Shown here one piece after another: positions 32,367 through 43,398 of a DNA stretch of 64,000 nucleotides (positions are counted from its first letter, which is position 1; every line of letters starts with the position of its first letter). Below the pieces are notes generated by a model. That model ran no database searches. It was not told the origin of the DNA and was given only the letters and a program-made list of their open reading frames with translations. The translations under genes were made by a program, and so were the position numbers. Source of the stretch: Trichoderma breve (lineage: Eukaryota > Ascomycota > Sordariomycetes > Hypocreales > Hypocreaceae). The stretch covers positions 1,302,001-1,366,000 of the forward strand of contig NC_079234.1 in the NCBI RefSeq assembly GCF_028502605.1, given 5' to 3'.

Positions 32367-33419
32367 CTAATTGCTACCAATCGCCATAGTTGCTTTTGCC
32401 TGTTTGATCCTCTCTATAAGAAGTTTGGGGAGCTGTTTAATCTGGCCCGGCTCGGATCTCAACACCTCAGCGCTTGAGACCATGAATCGCTCTTCAAATA
32501 TTGTCCAAAGCCTCTGGTTCTCTGTATTCGAACTACCAGGTCGCGGATAAAATGGATCGTTGCGCCAAAACGCCTTACAGGCTTGCTCAATGCCTTTTTC
32601 ATCGAGGGTCAAATCTCTGCAGAAGTCAAAATCCAATATCCACAATTCATGAGGACCTAGTATGCTGCTATTATTCGAGCGTCGCTCATCGAGCTGACCC
32701 TGAGTTGAGGCAGTATCGGATTGGTTTCGAGGCTGTGCGAGCACAAATTCGACATCATTGCCGTCTACCTTGGCAATCCAGTGCAGGAGAGCAAGAGCAT
32801 CTGCCATTCCTATTGCATAATCTCGTGCATCAATCCCAAGTTGTTCCATCTGGTCCAAATGTAATGGGAAATTTCGCAGACTAAATGCTCGTAATCGTTG
32901 TCTTGGCTGTCCCGTAACTGCCTCGGCCTCACTGCGACGGTATCTTCGGCGACCAAGATACGGTCGAATGAGACAATGCTCGTTGCTCTGGCTGGTTATG
33001 ACCTCTTCCACGTTGACATCAGGTCGAAGATTTTGCACAAGAAGCCTCCTAATGGAAGTTGAAACTGGCATAATCTTCTCGCTAATAATGGCGTTGCATC
33101 CTGTGTAGTTCTCAGGCAGCCTTGGAAGAATGCCGGACCAAGTCGCGCTGTCCTGAGAAGCCAAGTATCCAAAGGATCCAGGTATGGCGAAAGAGGTAAA
33201 TCGAGATGATAGGGAAGCTTTTAGTATTTTTTGATGCATTTGGTATTCGAGAGTGATTGATCTCCCAGGGGCGCCATCCTCACGCTTCATGGCCATGTGA
33301 TGATGCCCAGCACAATCCGAACAACGAACTGCCCACACAGTCCCGCAGTGGCCTTGGCCGATTCTTTCTAATTGAGTCGATCCCAGTGTGACAGTGAGTT
33401 CTTCAATTTCCAATTCCAT
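32367..33419 (-). CDS. DUF3669 protein
   Basis: A single exon of 350 residues. RIGQGHCGTVWAV near residue 19 and MAMKREDG near 43 resemble a degenerate kinase glycine loop and lysine. LWILDFDFCRDLTLDEKGIE and ACKAFWRNDPFYPRP near the C-terminus are the hallmark of the fungal DUF3669 domain (annotated as a zinc-finger protein family in databases). The D-F-D resembles a kinase DFG-like metal site, so an atypical kinase or phosphotransferase fold is possible. The function is unknown. It lies tail-to-tail with the esterase and next to a HET gene. Confidence 0.82.
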   Translation of the reverse strand: MELEIEELTVTLGSTQLERIGQGHCGTVWAVRCSDCAGHHHMAMKREDGAPGRSITLEYQMHQKILKASLSSRFTSFAIPGSFGYLASQDSATWSGILPRLPENYTGCNAIISEKIMPVSTSIRRLLVQNLRPDVNVEEVITSQSNEHCLIRPYLGRRRYRRSEAEAVTGQPRQRLRAFSLRNFPLHLDQMEQLGIDARDYAIGMADALALLHWIAKVDGNDVEFVLAQPRNQSDTASTQGQLDERRSNNSSILGPHELWILDFDFCRDLTLDEKGIEQACKAFWRNDPFYPRPGSSNTENQRLWTIFEERFMVSSAEVLRSEPGQIKQLPKLLIERIKQAKATMAIGSN

Positions 33420-34183
33420 ATTGACACTCTTTGTTAGTTGCTTTCATATAAGTGTTCAATGCGTGTATAATCGAGAGGACGTTGTGGTTTGCAATATTCG
33501 TTATGACATTTGACGTAACAAGATGTAGCCTTTGGAAGGGTTGTTTTGTTTATTTTATAGTCGAGAGATTCCTGGCCTCCAAAGTATAAGAAAAATGCAC
33601 AGAGTCTATGGCCCTTTTGGTGGTGGCGTTGCGGTCTGGCTTTTGTGGCTGTCTGCTAGTAAACGATAGTTTAAGCGCAGGCAAGCGGAGGACAGAAAAG
33701 CCGAGACTGAGAAGATTTCGAACACCTATGCGTTGAGTTATACGCCTTCTTTAAATATCTGCTACTATAGCTATATTTCTTTAATAACTGCTACTACAGC
33801 TATATTTCTTTAATGCCTGCTATTATAACTGTATTTTTCTAGTGCTTAGTATCAAGCTGATTGGGTATTGCTATTGCTGAATGCATGCACTTATTTATTT
33901 TACGGTTTCGGACCTCCACTTGGTAGGCTACCTAGTCATAGTAGGAAGTTATCCTTTTCTTGTCTCATGACTCACCTGATGCTCTGCGTAGAAGTTTACT
34001 ATTTTCGCCTGGCATGTTCAAGGTTTTATGCTCCAGCCTTAGTGTCCGTTGGTAAGCATGTTTCTTCCGAGCTATCGCGTTCCTTTTAGACGAGCCGACT
34101 TCACTCAACCCACATTAACGCTACTGGAGCATCGGAATCTAACTTTGTCGCTATTCTACTTCTAATGGGTATCAAAATCCTTT
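33420..34183. other. Spacer with tandem repeats
   Basis: A 764-bp spacer with three ~29-bp tandem repeats (33747-33834). No gene is seen. Confidence 0.5.
33747..33834. repeat. Three ~29-bp tandem repeats
   Basis: Units 33747-33776, 33777-33805 and 33806-33834 each begin TTCTTTAA and contain a CTGCTA core followed by a TATAT- or GTAT-type end. The third is the most diverged, mostly by C/T and A/G changes. Confidence 0.75.
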
Positions 34184-35728
34184 TCACGTTAGTAACCTAC
34201 TATATGAAGCCTTCGGTCTCCGTCGAATCTTCATTGATCTAAGAAATTGGGTCAGTAAATGTACATCTTCAATCGTCCAGAAGAGAAAAACTCACATCTT
34301 CTCCAATAAATGCCGTTGTTTGTTGTGAAACCTAAGCAACAGCGGTCTATCAGCATCCGAAAATGCGTCATCGTCCAGTTCATCATCGATGATCATATGA
34401 GTAAAGGCGCGATAGTGAACGGCATCCGCCCCTCTCCAGCCATAGTTGATATCCCACTGTTCCTGAAAGAGGACATCCTCCATTCGTGTCTTGAAATCGA
34501 GTTCGCGATATACTTGGCGGAATATCCGTACGCTGATTTCATCCCCCATATTGAAAGCGTCTCGTACCTCGCAGAAATACGAAATCCAGGAGTCCCCAAG
34601 TCCCCGAGCAGAGACGCCATAGCCTGGGCATAGCTCCGACAATCCAAATTTCAGCGCCTGATAAAAGGCATACTCAACACTCCTGTTGTAATCTGGATTC
34701 AACTTTTGGCGGCTCCTCTCATCAAGTAGACCGATGAAGCCGTATAACCGGTCTCGTATGTCTGTGCATTGTAGGCGGCCGAATTTGCGCATGATGCTAT
34801 GGAGCTCATCCGAAACCCGAGACTGATATGGTTCAAAGCTCATTGAAGGCTTTTGAAGATCAGACACCATGTCTTCCAGAGTCCCAATAGCACATCCTTC
34901 CGGAGCAGTGTCCTTCTTCATCCGGGGAACAAGTCTCATTCTGTGCGCAAGAATGGCCTCTGATGGGCAGCGTAGTCGGCTTGTATCGCTTCTCGAAACA
35001 CTTGGCCTGCCGTCTGCACTAAATTTCGTGTAAACAGCTTCTCTGACCTGTGGTGTCCTGCCCAGGAGCGTGGGTGAGAATGTAAAAGGCCCGCACCATA
35101 TCGTCAAGTGAGAAGCCAGCAAAACCTCCTGTACAACCCAGACACGTGTCCAATACGGCGCATAGCTGAGATACTTGAGCGCTTTCCATTCTCTTTCTGA
35201 CCACCTTGCACAAGACACTTCTGATGCTTGGCTCAGAGCTCGACAGCCCTCGTCATACTCCTGTGGCAATGTTCCAAGCCAGGAAATGACGCATGTTGCG
35301 CGGCTGTAGACCAAAGCCATTGCTTGAACTTGCGCTTGCCGCTCGTCATAATCGAGCTGATTTATGCACACGGCGTCGACGAAGAAAAGTCCACATTCTT
35401 CCTTGGCTGTTGCTGAAGCAAGAAAGTCGAAGAGGTTCTGTCGCACAAAGAACTCCTGATTGCCGACTCGTATTGATCGGAGGTCATCTGCTGAAGTCGC
35501 CTTACCCCATGTATAAGATAGAGCTCTATAAGAGGTAGAAGACAAGTCTTCCAGCGATACCACAACTAAATCGTATTGCCAACTTTGATCCGTAGGGTTT
35601 CGTGATATCTGCAGTAGTCGAGTTTCTGTTGCACTTTGGATAGTGGGATGTCGAAATCCTGACTTGCGATTTAAGTTATTGTCGATGCTGTCGTTCATGC
35701 TCGTTGATGCGTCTTCGTGGCTATTCAT
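34184..35728 (-). CDS. HET (heterokaryon incompatibility) domain protein
   Basis: HET proteins trigger cell death or incompatibility reactions in filamentous fungi. The domain motifs are clear: YRALSYTWG at residues 67-75, GLFFVDAVCINQ at 113-124, then ATCVISWLG and YAPYWTRVWVVQEVLLA. The start is placed at ATG 35728; the open frame extends upstream only from non-ATG codons. Exons 35728-34296 and 34238-34184 are proposed because GTGAGT, TTACTGAC and TTCTTAG define a 57-bp intron just before an in-frame stop. This gives 495 residues ending in a basic tail; without splicing the protein stops at 34292 (478 residues). There is no NACHT or repeat domain. Confidence 0.83.
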
Positions 35729-37617
35729 AACACAGCAGGGATATATATATATCTTTAATGCACGAGTAATGATGCATATAAATCTGCTGCCCTCTCTCGT
35801 CAATCGATGCAAATCTCGATCGTGACACCAGGCTGCGACCAAATATGATTGGGTCAACCAACAAGTGTGCCTTACGGCTTATTTTCTGCCCAACCAAGTC
35901 TTTGGGAGGCCTACTTGTATGATGGGCATCATGCGCAGCGCGGCGGAGCCGATGCTGGACTTTTATTGGCTTATTGCCGCCGGCGATGCATCCCACTGAG
36001 CAGGACTATTTGTTTCTCAAGGCGCAGTGAAGATCTAACAAACCCTTAGTGTTGAACAGCCACAATAGTAACTGCTCGTACATCTCATTCGACATTTGGA
36101 GGCCAAGAAATATTGTAATTGTTTGCTTTTCGAGAAATCTGGTTGCGAAAATAGCTGATGATTTGTTCATCAATTGAGATCTGTATCACCGCTTCATGAC
36201 GATGCTCAACGTTGATCTTCCATTCCTCTAAGTACATGTAGTTGGCAACACCACCATAGATTTGATTAACTACAGACAAATGACAAAATTGCTCAAGGCG
36301 ACAACAGAGAACTCATAAATCGAATAATCGAGTAATCGGTCCTCCAGCATCTTCAGGATGTTATGACGTCCAAGAATTCAACCTACCTAGGTACTGTGAG
36401 ATTCTAGATGAATCTAATGCGGTTCGTCTAGCTTTCTGTTACCATGAAGTTTATCTGCGCCACACGGGTACTCCCGGCTGTTTAGGTGTATCTCAGATCT
36501 TGAAGTCTTGCCCTGGCCGTCGCCCTGCGGCGCATCCGGGACAAGGGGGGGAATTTAACTTTATAGCATTAGAAGTCTCGTTCAAAATACAAAATAGATG
36601 TCTTCAAATTAAACCGCTCCTGTACATGTTCTTCAACCTTGTCCGTGAGATAGGCACTCTGCTAACACGTCTTTCTTGACATGCGTCCCCTGTATCATCC
36701 CTAGTTGAGTGTTGAATAATAAAAGCCGAAATTCCGCACAAGGCACATTGCCGGAAATCCGTTTGGATAGGATGAGATTATGAGAGTTGTGATAAACACG
36801 CAAAGCGTATTTCGTATCCGAGTTCAATGCTGCTCATCTTACGTACGCTGTGCCATTCCTATGCCGTAGATAGCAACTGGTTATTTATACGGTCGATTTA
36901 TTCGGGAATACGGACTGACGGGATCCCCAAGTGTCAGCTTCACACATGCCAGTAAAGGCTAGCCAGACGCTGACTTCTCGATGCCCAAGCAAATATGGTT
37001 CGATGCATCCGGAAGCCGGGCGAGAGTTCACAAGGCAATGGTGGATCGTTGAACCACTATAATTCTCTTCTTAAGAGCCCCGTATGCTAAAATCTCACCC
37101 AACTCTAAGTTTTTCAGATCAGAGGGATCCTAGCTTACAGCAGTCCCTTGTTTATAACACGCACTTGCCTTGTCCTTACTTGAACCATAGATCTTGCTTT
37201 ATAGGCAGGTCGTATTGGCCCTTGCATGATTGCCAGCGCTACGGGCTGACCGCTGCGCGAGGCACCCAATGGCATTTGCCGAATTATACACAGGAGGATG
37301 CCAATTTTGCAACCACGGGAGACTTTCTTTGCTCTTTATATTACGTCCGCGATTCAGGGTATATCTTATTCAATGCGCTCCCAGTACGTCTTAAGAGGAA
37401 GGTGACCAAAATTTGGGAATGCTTGCCTTCAGGAACCAGGGACGGGCTTTGGCCAAGAACATGGGCACAACGTTGCTCTCAGTTCCGGCGTCGTACCATA
37501 TGCGACAGGTGGATTCTATATAAGATGCCTCTGTGTTGTTGAAACCTCCGTAACAGGGGCGACAAACTCCTAGCTCACGAAAATTCCATAGGTGTAACAC
37601 GCTTCTAAACTGTCACC
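35729..37617. other. Gene-poor spacer (1.9 kb)
   Basis: Divergent spacer between the HET and peroxidase genes. It contains the third TACCTAGGTA palindrome (36384-36393). An open frame at 37084-37542 shows no domain. No gene is called. Confidence 0.45.
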
Positions 37618-39574
37618 ATGGTGTTGTCAAATCGTTTCCTCTCTGCTGTCGCTAAGCTCGGCTTGGTAGCTGGCTCAGCATATGCCGAGAAGGAACAAAT
37701 CTGGCCATCCAAAACTGATCTGCTGGAGACTATGCTCTTTGAGCAACAGGGCTTCAACTCCGGCAACTCTCCTGCAACCTTTATTGTCCCCTGCGAGAAG
37801 GTTACCTTTGGCACCGGCCGCAACGGCGCCGCAGAATGGCTGCGTACAGCATATCACGACATGGCAACTGCGGATGTTGAGAATGGAATAGGAGGTATCG
37901 ACGCGTCGATTGGATTTGAAGTCAACCGTGACGAGAACCCGGGTATTGGATTCAACGAGACGCTGATGAACCTGGCTGCCTTTCTGACACCGCGGTCGTC
38001 GATGGCGGATCTTATTGCTATGGGGGCACTGTTTGCGGCAAATGGTTGCTCAAATGGAAGCGTTGAGATTCCTTTCAGAGCCGGTAGAATTGATGCCACT
38101 GGCCCGGGTCCGACAGGCGTGCCCAGACCAGAACAGCCCTTGGATGAACACATTACCAGCTTCCAGAAACAGGGATTCACTCCACAGGAAATGATCGGGC
38201 TCGTTGCGTGCGGTCATACCCTTGGAGGAGTTCACGGGGTGGACTTTCCGGAGATTGTCGACGTCGTAAATGACCCGGTAAGATGCTCTTTTGGTTACGT
38301 CAACATGGCTATGGGACTGGGGGCTGCCTACTCGAAATCGAAGATGGGCTAATGGTTACGCGCAGGCCACGGATGACAACACACAGACATTTGACACGAC
38401 CAACTCAGGATTCACTGCCTTCGACAACACCGTGTAAGATATCAGCACTTGCTTGAGAAAGACTCCCAGCTAATATGAAGCAAGTGCTGTGCAATATGTG
38501 AACAACGTCACACAGAACCCCCTCGCCTTTGGCCACAATGAGACCACTAGATCCGATGGGCGAATCTTTGCTTCAGATGGAGGCATCGAAATTGGGCGCA
38601 TGGCAACTTCTCCCGCTTACTTCTACAAGACGTGCCAAGATCTGCTCGAGCGAATGATTAACACAGTTCCCAAGGGTGTGACTCTTACCGAGCCTCTCCA
38701 GCCTTATCCTGTGAAGCCATCGCGTCTGTTTGCTACCGTCAACTCTAATGGAACGATGACCTTGACTGGCTACATCCGAGTTAGTTCTTTTTTCTTCACA
38801 GATGATGCATAAAATAAGATTCACTAACGGAGTTCACCGCAGCTTATTGGTTCTGTCGAAGCCAACCCCAACCGCTCCATCAAGCTTCACATTCATCCTC
38901 GTGCCGGAGTGACATGCACACCGGCTAAGCCTTGCACTGTTAGCAACAACATCGCAGCATTCGCTTCCGGCCACGTCATGTACGGAAACCCGCCGCTTAC
39001 CTTCTGGACGTATCCCTTCACGGTTGAGGTGCCTCTTGCTCAGGGCATCTCCGGATTTGACGTCGAGGTTATCGACAACATCAACGGAGTGACTAACAGC
39101 ACTCTTCATACAAATGGCGGCCATGGATTCCCATTCGATGACACTCTTCTCACGCAACCGCAGCTCTCGTGCACCGAGACACACACTGAGGGACTAATGA
39201 ACTTGACTGTTGCGGTAAGCTCACCCACTCTCGCCCGGCGTTTGGGAATATCATCTAACACTATGGAATAGATTCGCGACGACTCCTATCTCAACACACT
39301 AAAGGCCATCGTGCATGTCCCAGAACCCCTATTGTCTCTAACTCCTGCCGTTGGGTCTGTTCCCCTCGACTTTGTCAAGGCTGGACCCATCAGTGGATCA
39401 GGATACACTCTCTACAACGCCTCCATTGCCACGGGAGTCATTCCCCAAGATTTTCCGAACAACCAAGCTGGCACGTACATCCGAACATATGACTTGATTG
39501 CCTCAAACGGTACACATACAGTGGAACGAGAGTTCAACATGATGGATGGACTTAAATCCTGTCCCGGGTTCTAA
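37618..39574 (+). CDS. Secreted heme peroxidase (plant/fungal peroxidase superfamily)
   Basis: Exons 37618-38277, 38366-38433, 38485-38779, 38843-39214 and 39272-39574 give 565 residues. A signal peptide (about 1-23, ending AYA) is followed by a peroxidase domain. Distal Arg76 and His80 lie in WLRTAYHDMAT, and proximal His200 in MIGLVACGHTLGGVHG. The C-terminal half (HIHPRAGVTCTP and beyond) is a long extension not found in classical class II peroxidases; it fits an ascomycete secreted peroxidase family of similar length. It probably uses H2O2 to oxidise phenolics outside the cell. It is unlikely to be a ligninase, since no manganese or tryptophan site is evident. The third exon's acceptor (GCAAG) is unusual. 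Confidence 0.82.
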
Positions 39575-40327
39575 AACAAAGAAGGCTTAAGCTGACTTGA
39601 CCTCTGTACATATTACACATGCGTATATACAACCATTAGATATACTAGACTCAGAATAGAACATGCCTGACGATTTCACAAAGTGTCTGTTCGAAAACGT
39701 AGAGGGAGATAAATATTAACTGCTACAAGGTCGTTGGAAGACAGGAGAGATTATGTGTATCTCGCATTCCAATTTATTAGCATAGATTACTTTCTAATCT
39801 CTTGCCTATAGAGTTTAGGTGGTGGAGTGTATTACCTATGGATGCAGCAGGAGATTCGACAGCCGACACCAGAACCTAGCCGTTTGGTCATAAAACATTT
39901 AGTCAAGCATAACATAAAAATAATAGGGCTGTTAAGGTGCCTTTGAGTGCCATCTTCAGGTTCTAGTATGCGAGGCTTCCAGGGAATAAGTGTATGCGTC
40001 TCTTGGCCACTTGCCCAGGTTAGTACAACCGCATTCTGAGTCACCATGAGAACAATAATCGATAGAACGTGTAAATATTTCCCTAAATCTGAAGAGTTTT
40101 CTCTTCTTTGAGCAAGTGAGCCCTATCAGCCTAAGCAAGAAAAGAATGCGTGACTCCTTTGAGCACAACGAAAGAGCTATTGAGTAGACGCGTACGACGA
40201 GCAGCCCAGTATAAATTCCCAAGGTATATATGTGAAGCAAATTCCATTGCGGCAATTCAAAGCTTTCTTTCCTCTTCCAAATGAGACATTATTATCCCGA
40301 GATCATCTTGATCTCAACCACAAGTTC
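39575..40327. other. Convergent spacer
   Basis: A 753-bp AT-rich spacer between the peroxidase and 2EXR stop codons. No gene or repeat is seen. Confidence 0.45.
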
Positions 40328-41407
40328 TCATGTGCTCTCTTCGCACATCAACACACGAATCTCGCCATGGACATACGGAAGCCCATGATGATAAGATCGA
40401 TTATCACCGCACAAATAGCATCTGCCTGCGCCATTTATGTGATGCACACAGTGACTGATATTGGTGCCACGAAGCAGCCTATAGAGGCTACTGAGAAATT
40501 CCGGCGCCGAGCTGTATTCAGACGAAAAGTTACGTCTGGATATGTACCGGTCGACCTCCACAAAAGTCTGGTTGTTGCTGTAAAATACTTTTCTCCCCTT
40601 TTTCCTTTTAACGCCGCGGATTTGTTTTAGATTGTAGTCGATGAGCCAAAAAGTTCTGTTTTTAATGTAGTGTCCATAAAGGCGAGAATCCTCGTCGATA
40701 GTGGCAATAGTGCGTAGGAAAAACCCTCGGGCGCTTGGCTCTTTGTAGAGACTGCGGAGATCACACCGATCGATGTTCTCATCGAAGTTGTTCCAACTTG
40801 GATCATACGCTATCGCAACGTTGCTGAAGTTAAAGAAGCTTGCGCTATTATCACCGAAGCAAATCTGGTTTCTGTCCATACTGGCCCACCAGTGGATCGT
40901 ATTTAGATCAAACGCTTGTAGACAAACAAGGTCCCGCTTTGGATCAAAAACAAAGTTCCATTCCCGATCATTACTTTGTAAGATGATCGGAGCGGGAGGT
41001 CGAGTATCACGGCGAGACCATCTGCAAGACCATGTGCGAGACTCTGGGCGCGTTATAGTCCAACCTCGTGTCTTGTAATGTGCCTTGATAACCTGCCTGG
41101 ACTCTTTGCACGCGGTCCACATGCCAAAGTCCCAGAGATACGTAGATGGGTTATTGCTGGTCCATGAATGGCTTCCTTTGCTGGGATCAAGCTTGGGTGC
41201 AGCAAGGTGATAGCCGGAACAATATCCGTTACCGCAGCCTTTACATCGCGTACTGATTCTTGCTGCCTGGTCGCCATCTCCTTTGTGAACCAAGGAGAAG
41301 AAGTGGACGCCAGGGATAGAAGAATCCAGTGGCCGTAAGGCATACATCCAAATTAGAATCCTAACCTCGGAAGGCAAGTCCATAAATTCAGGAGCGCGCG
41401 ACTGCAT
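40328..41407 (-). CDS. 2EXR-domain protein (second in window)
   Basis: A single exon of 359 residues from ATG 41407; upstream in-frame codons give no ATG. EFMDLPSEVRILIWMYALRP at residues 7-26 opens the 2EXR domain, and WTACKESRQVIKAHY near residue 95 is its second half. A Cys-rich run, RCKGCGNGYCSGYH, lies between. It differs strongly from the 2EXR protein at 18075-19190, so the two are not a recent duplication. The function is unknown. A 12-bp minisatellite lies 110-230 bp upstream. Confidence 0.8.
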   Translation of the reverse strand: MQSRAPEFMDLPSEVRILIWMYALRPLDSSIPGVHFFSLVHKGDGDQAARISTRCKGCGNGYCSGYHLAAPKLDPSKGSHSWTSNNPSTYLWDFGMWTACKESRQVIKAHYKTRGWTITRPESRTWSCRWSRRDTRPPAPIILQSNDREWNFVFDPKRDLVCLQAFDLNTIHWWASMDRNQICFGDNSASFFNFSNVAIAYDPSWNNFDENIDRCDLRSLYKEPSARGFFLRTIATIDEDSRLYGHYIKNRTFWLIDYNLKQIRGVKRKKGRKVFYSNNQTFVEVDRYISRRNFSSEYSSAPEFLSSLYRLLRGTNISHCVHHINGAGRCYLCGDNRSYHHGLPYVHGEIRVLMCEEST

Positions 41408-41982
41408 CTTGCGTAGCTGATGGGAGATGTCGAGATGGGGAGGCTGGTTTGATGATGATTCTAGACACAATCATGTGAGCTTGATGAAGAATCTCGGTTG
41501 GCTGTAGATGGATGAATACCTTGGTTGAGTGTTTGATCGAGTTTCTGGTCGAGTGTTTGGTTGAGTGTTTGGTTGATTTCTGGTTGAGTGTTTGATTGAG
41601 TGTTTGGTTGAGTTTCTGGTTGAGTGTTTGAGAGAGATGGAGGTGGGGGAGAATGTTTGAGGAGAGTATAAAATGAATGGAAGCAGTTCCCTTTTCTCGA
41701 GTTGGAGAGACCTTTGGCGGTGAAATGATCTGCCGTTCAACTAATTGGAGAGGTAGTGTCAGAACAGAGTCCAATATCGAGCAAACGTGTTGCCATGTTG
41801 CCAATGTTAATATTAATCGGCGTCGGTTGGCACCAGCTGCTCGCAGGCACACAATGTTAGAACGATATACGAACAGTCCCAGCAGTGATGGTCAAGATCA
41901 ACAATCACAAACAGCTACAACTGTAATATCTGTGAGCAAAATTGGCCAATTTCCTTGTTGCTGTTTGATATCATCCTGTCTT
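41408..41982. other. Spacer with minisatellite
   Basis: Promoter side of the 2EXR gene and 3' end of ureG. It holds the 12-bp minisatellite at 41521-41632. Two open frames that run through the repeat are low-complexity artefacts. Confidence 0.5.
41521..41632. repeat. 12-bp minisatellite
   Basis: About nine units of GTTGAGTGTTTG alternating with a GTTGAGTTTCTG variant; a few units carry G-to-C or G-to-A changes. One unit (near 41573) is truncated. It can be read as Asn-Gln-Thr-Leu repeats on the minus strand, but no gene context supports translation. Confidence 0.8.
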
Positions 41983-42887
41983 CTATGCCTCCTTCTTCAG
42001 CCCCTCAATACCCTCCGTCGGCCTCGGCCCTCCACGACTCCTCCTCTCCTCCTCGGCACCACTCGCCTTCCACGCGCTCAAAATGAGATTCACAATGTGA
42101 TCCACACCAACATCCTTCTTCACCTGCGCGAACACCGTAGGTCCTCCCTCCCGCATCTTTCTCGCATCCCTCTCCATAACGCCCAAATCAGCACCCACAG
42201 CCTCCGCCAAATCCGTCTTGTTCACCACCAGCAGATCACTCTGTGTGATACCAGGGCCACCTTTCCTAGGCACCTTGTCGCCGCCACTCACGTCAATGAC
42301 ATAGATGATAAAGTCAGCAAGCTCGCGGCTGTAGTTGGCGGCCAGGTTGTCGCCTCCCGACTCGATGAGCAACAGATCTGAATCGAACTCGGCGTGGAGA
42401 TCCTCCAGGGCGGCAAGGTTGGCAGAGATATCCTCGCGGACGGCGGCGTGAGGGCAGCCACCGGTTTCAATGGCACGGATGCGCTGCGGGGGGAGAGCAG
42501 CGTGGCGAGTGAGGAATTCGGCATCTTCTCTAGTGAAGATGTCGTTTGTGACGGCGGCGAGAGAGTATTTCTCTCGGAGGGCGAGGCACAGCGCCAGCAT
42601 CAGGGCTGTCTTACCTGAACCAACAGGGCTAAAGATGTCTCTCGGATTAGTTATCTACATTACATGTACTGAGGTTGAAAAGGCGTGAAGCTAGGACTGG
42701 GGATTACTGTAACTTACCCGCCGATTCCAATTGTGAATGCGCGATCTGACCAGGTGCGGCCCTCGACGATGGGCATCTCACGGCCTATGTAGCTGCCGGG
42801 ACCATCGAGAATCTCGTGAGAGTGGCCGTGCTCTTGCGCAGACACGCCGCCGTGGGAATGCGAAACACCGTCGTGAGAATGCGACAT
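41983..42887 (-). CDS. ureG: Urease accessory GTPase UreG
   Basis: UreG delivers nickel to urease using GTP. Exons 42887-42718 and 42628-41983 give 271 residues. The His-rich start [16 protein letters not shown] with GHSHE can bind metal, as in fungal and plant homologues. Splicing restores the P-loop GPVGSGKT at residues 57-64. [32 protein letters not shown] (the Cys-Pro-His nickel site), [14 protein letters not shown] and VVNKTDLA (guanine recognition) are all present. It is a core gene; no other urease gene lies in the window. Confidence 0.96.
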
Positions 42888-43398
42888 GTTGGGCGATGAC
42901 GTTTCTGTTCTATCTTATAGCCTGTTGTGATTTACTGAAAAAGAGGAGGACTGAAATGAGATGAGAAAAAGAGCGAAAAAGAAACGAGGCTGGGATATAA
43001 AATAACAGGCTGAGAGAACGTCATGTTCGTTGCGCCTTAGTGAATAGCCAACGCTTTAGGCGGGGGAGGGGTTGATCAGATAGAGGGTGGGTGGAGCCAA
43101 GAGATTGAGGGCAATTATCAATTGCTCTGATGCTTATCTTTAGTTTATAGCACGCAGGACGATAGTCTCCCGTCCTTCTTACACATAGAGATGACATTGA
43201 TTTAGTTCATGGATGGATACGTGAGTTGATGAGTCAATGTCTTCATTTTTGCTCCGTCATAATGTACTGTACAGCTTGTACACACAAGGTCTAGTATATA
43301 TAATTACACATGCCATGCCAATTGGTGCTCGTCCCGTTGGCGTGGGTTTTTGTTCATCCCTCCTTTTTCGCCTTCCCATTCACCATCATCCACATGCC
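42888..43398. other. Spacer
   Basis: 511 bp between the ureG promoter and the mitochondrial ribosomal protein stop. No gene is seen. Confidence 0.45.

Noticed and set aside
37084..37542. 152-codon frame before the peroxidase
   Set aside because: No family features; unrelated to the peroxidase frame; probably random.
41388..41852. Repeat-containing frames over the 12-bp minisatellite
   Set aside because: A repeat with no stop codon keeps frames open by itself; there is no flanking domain.
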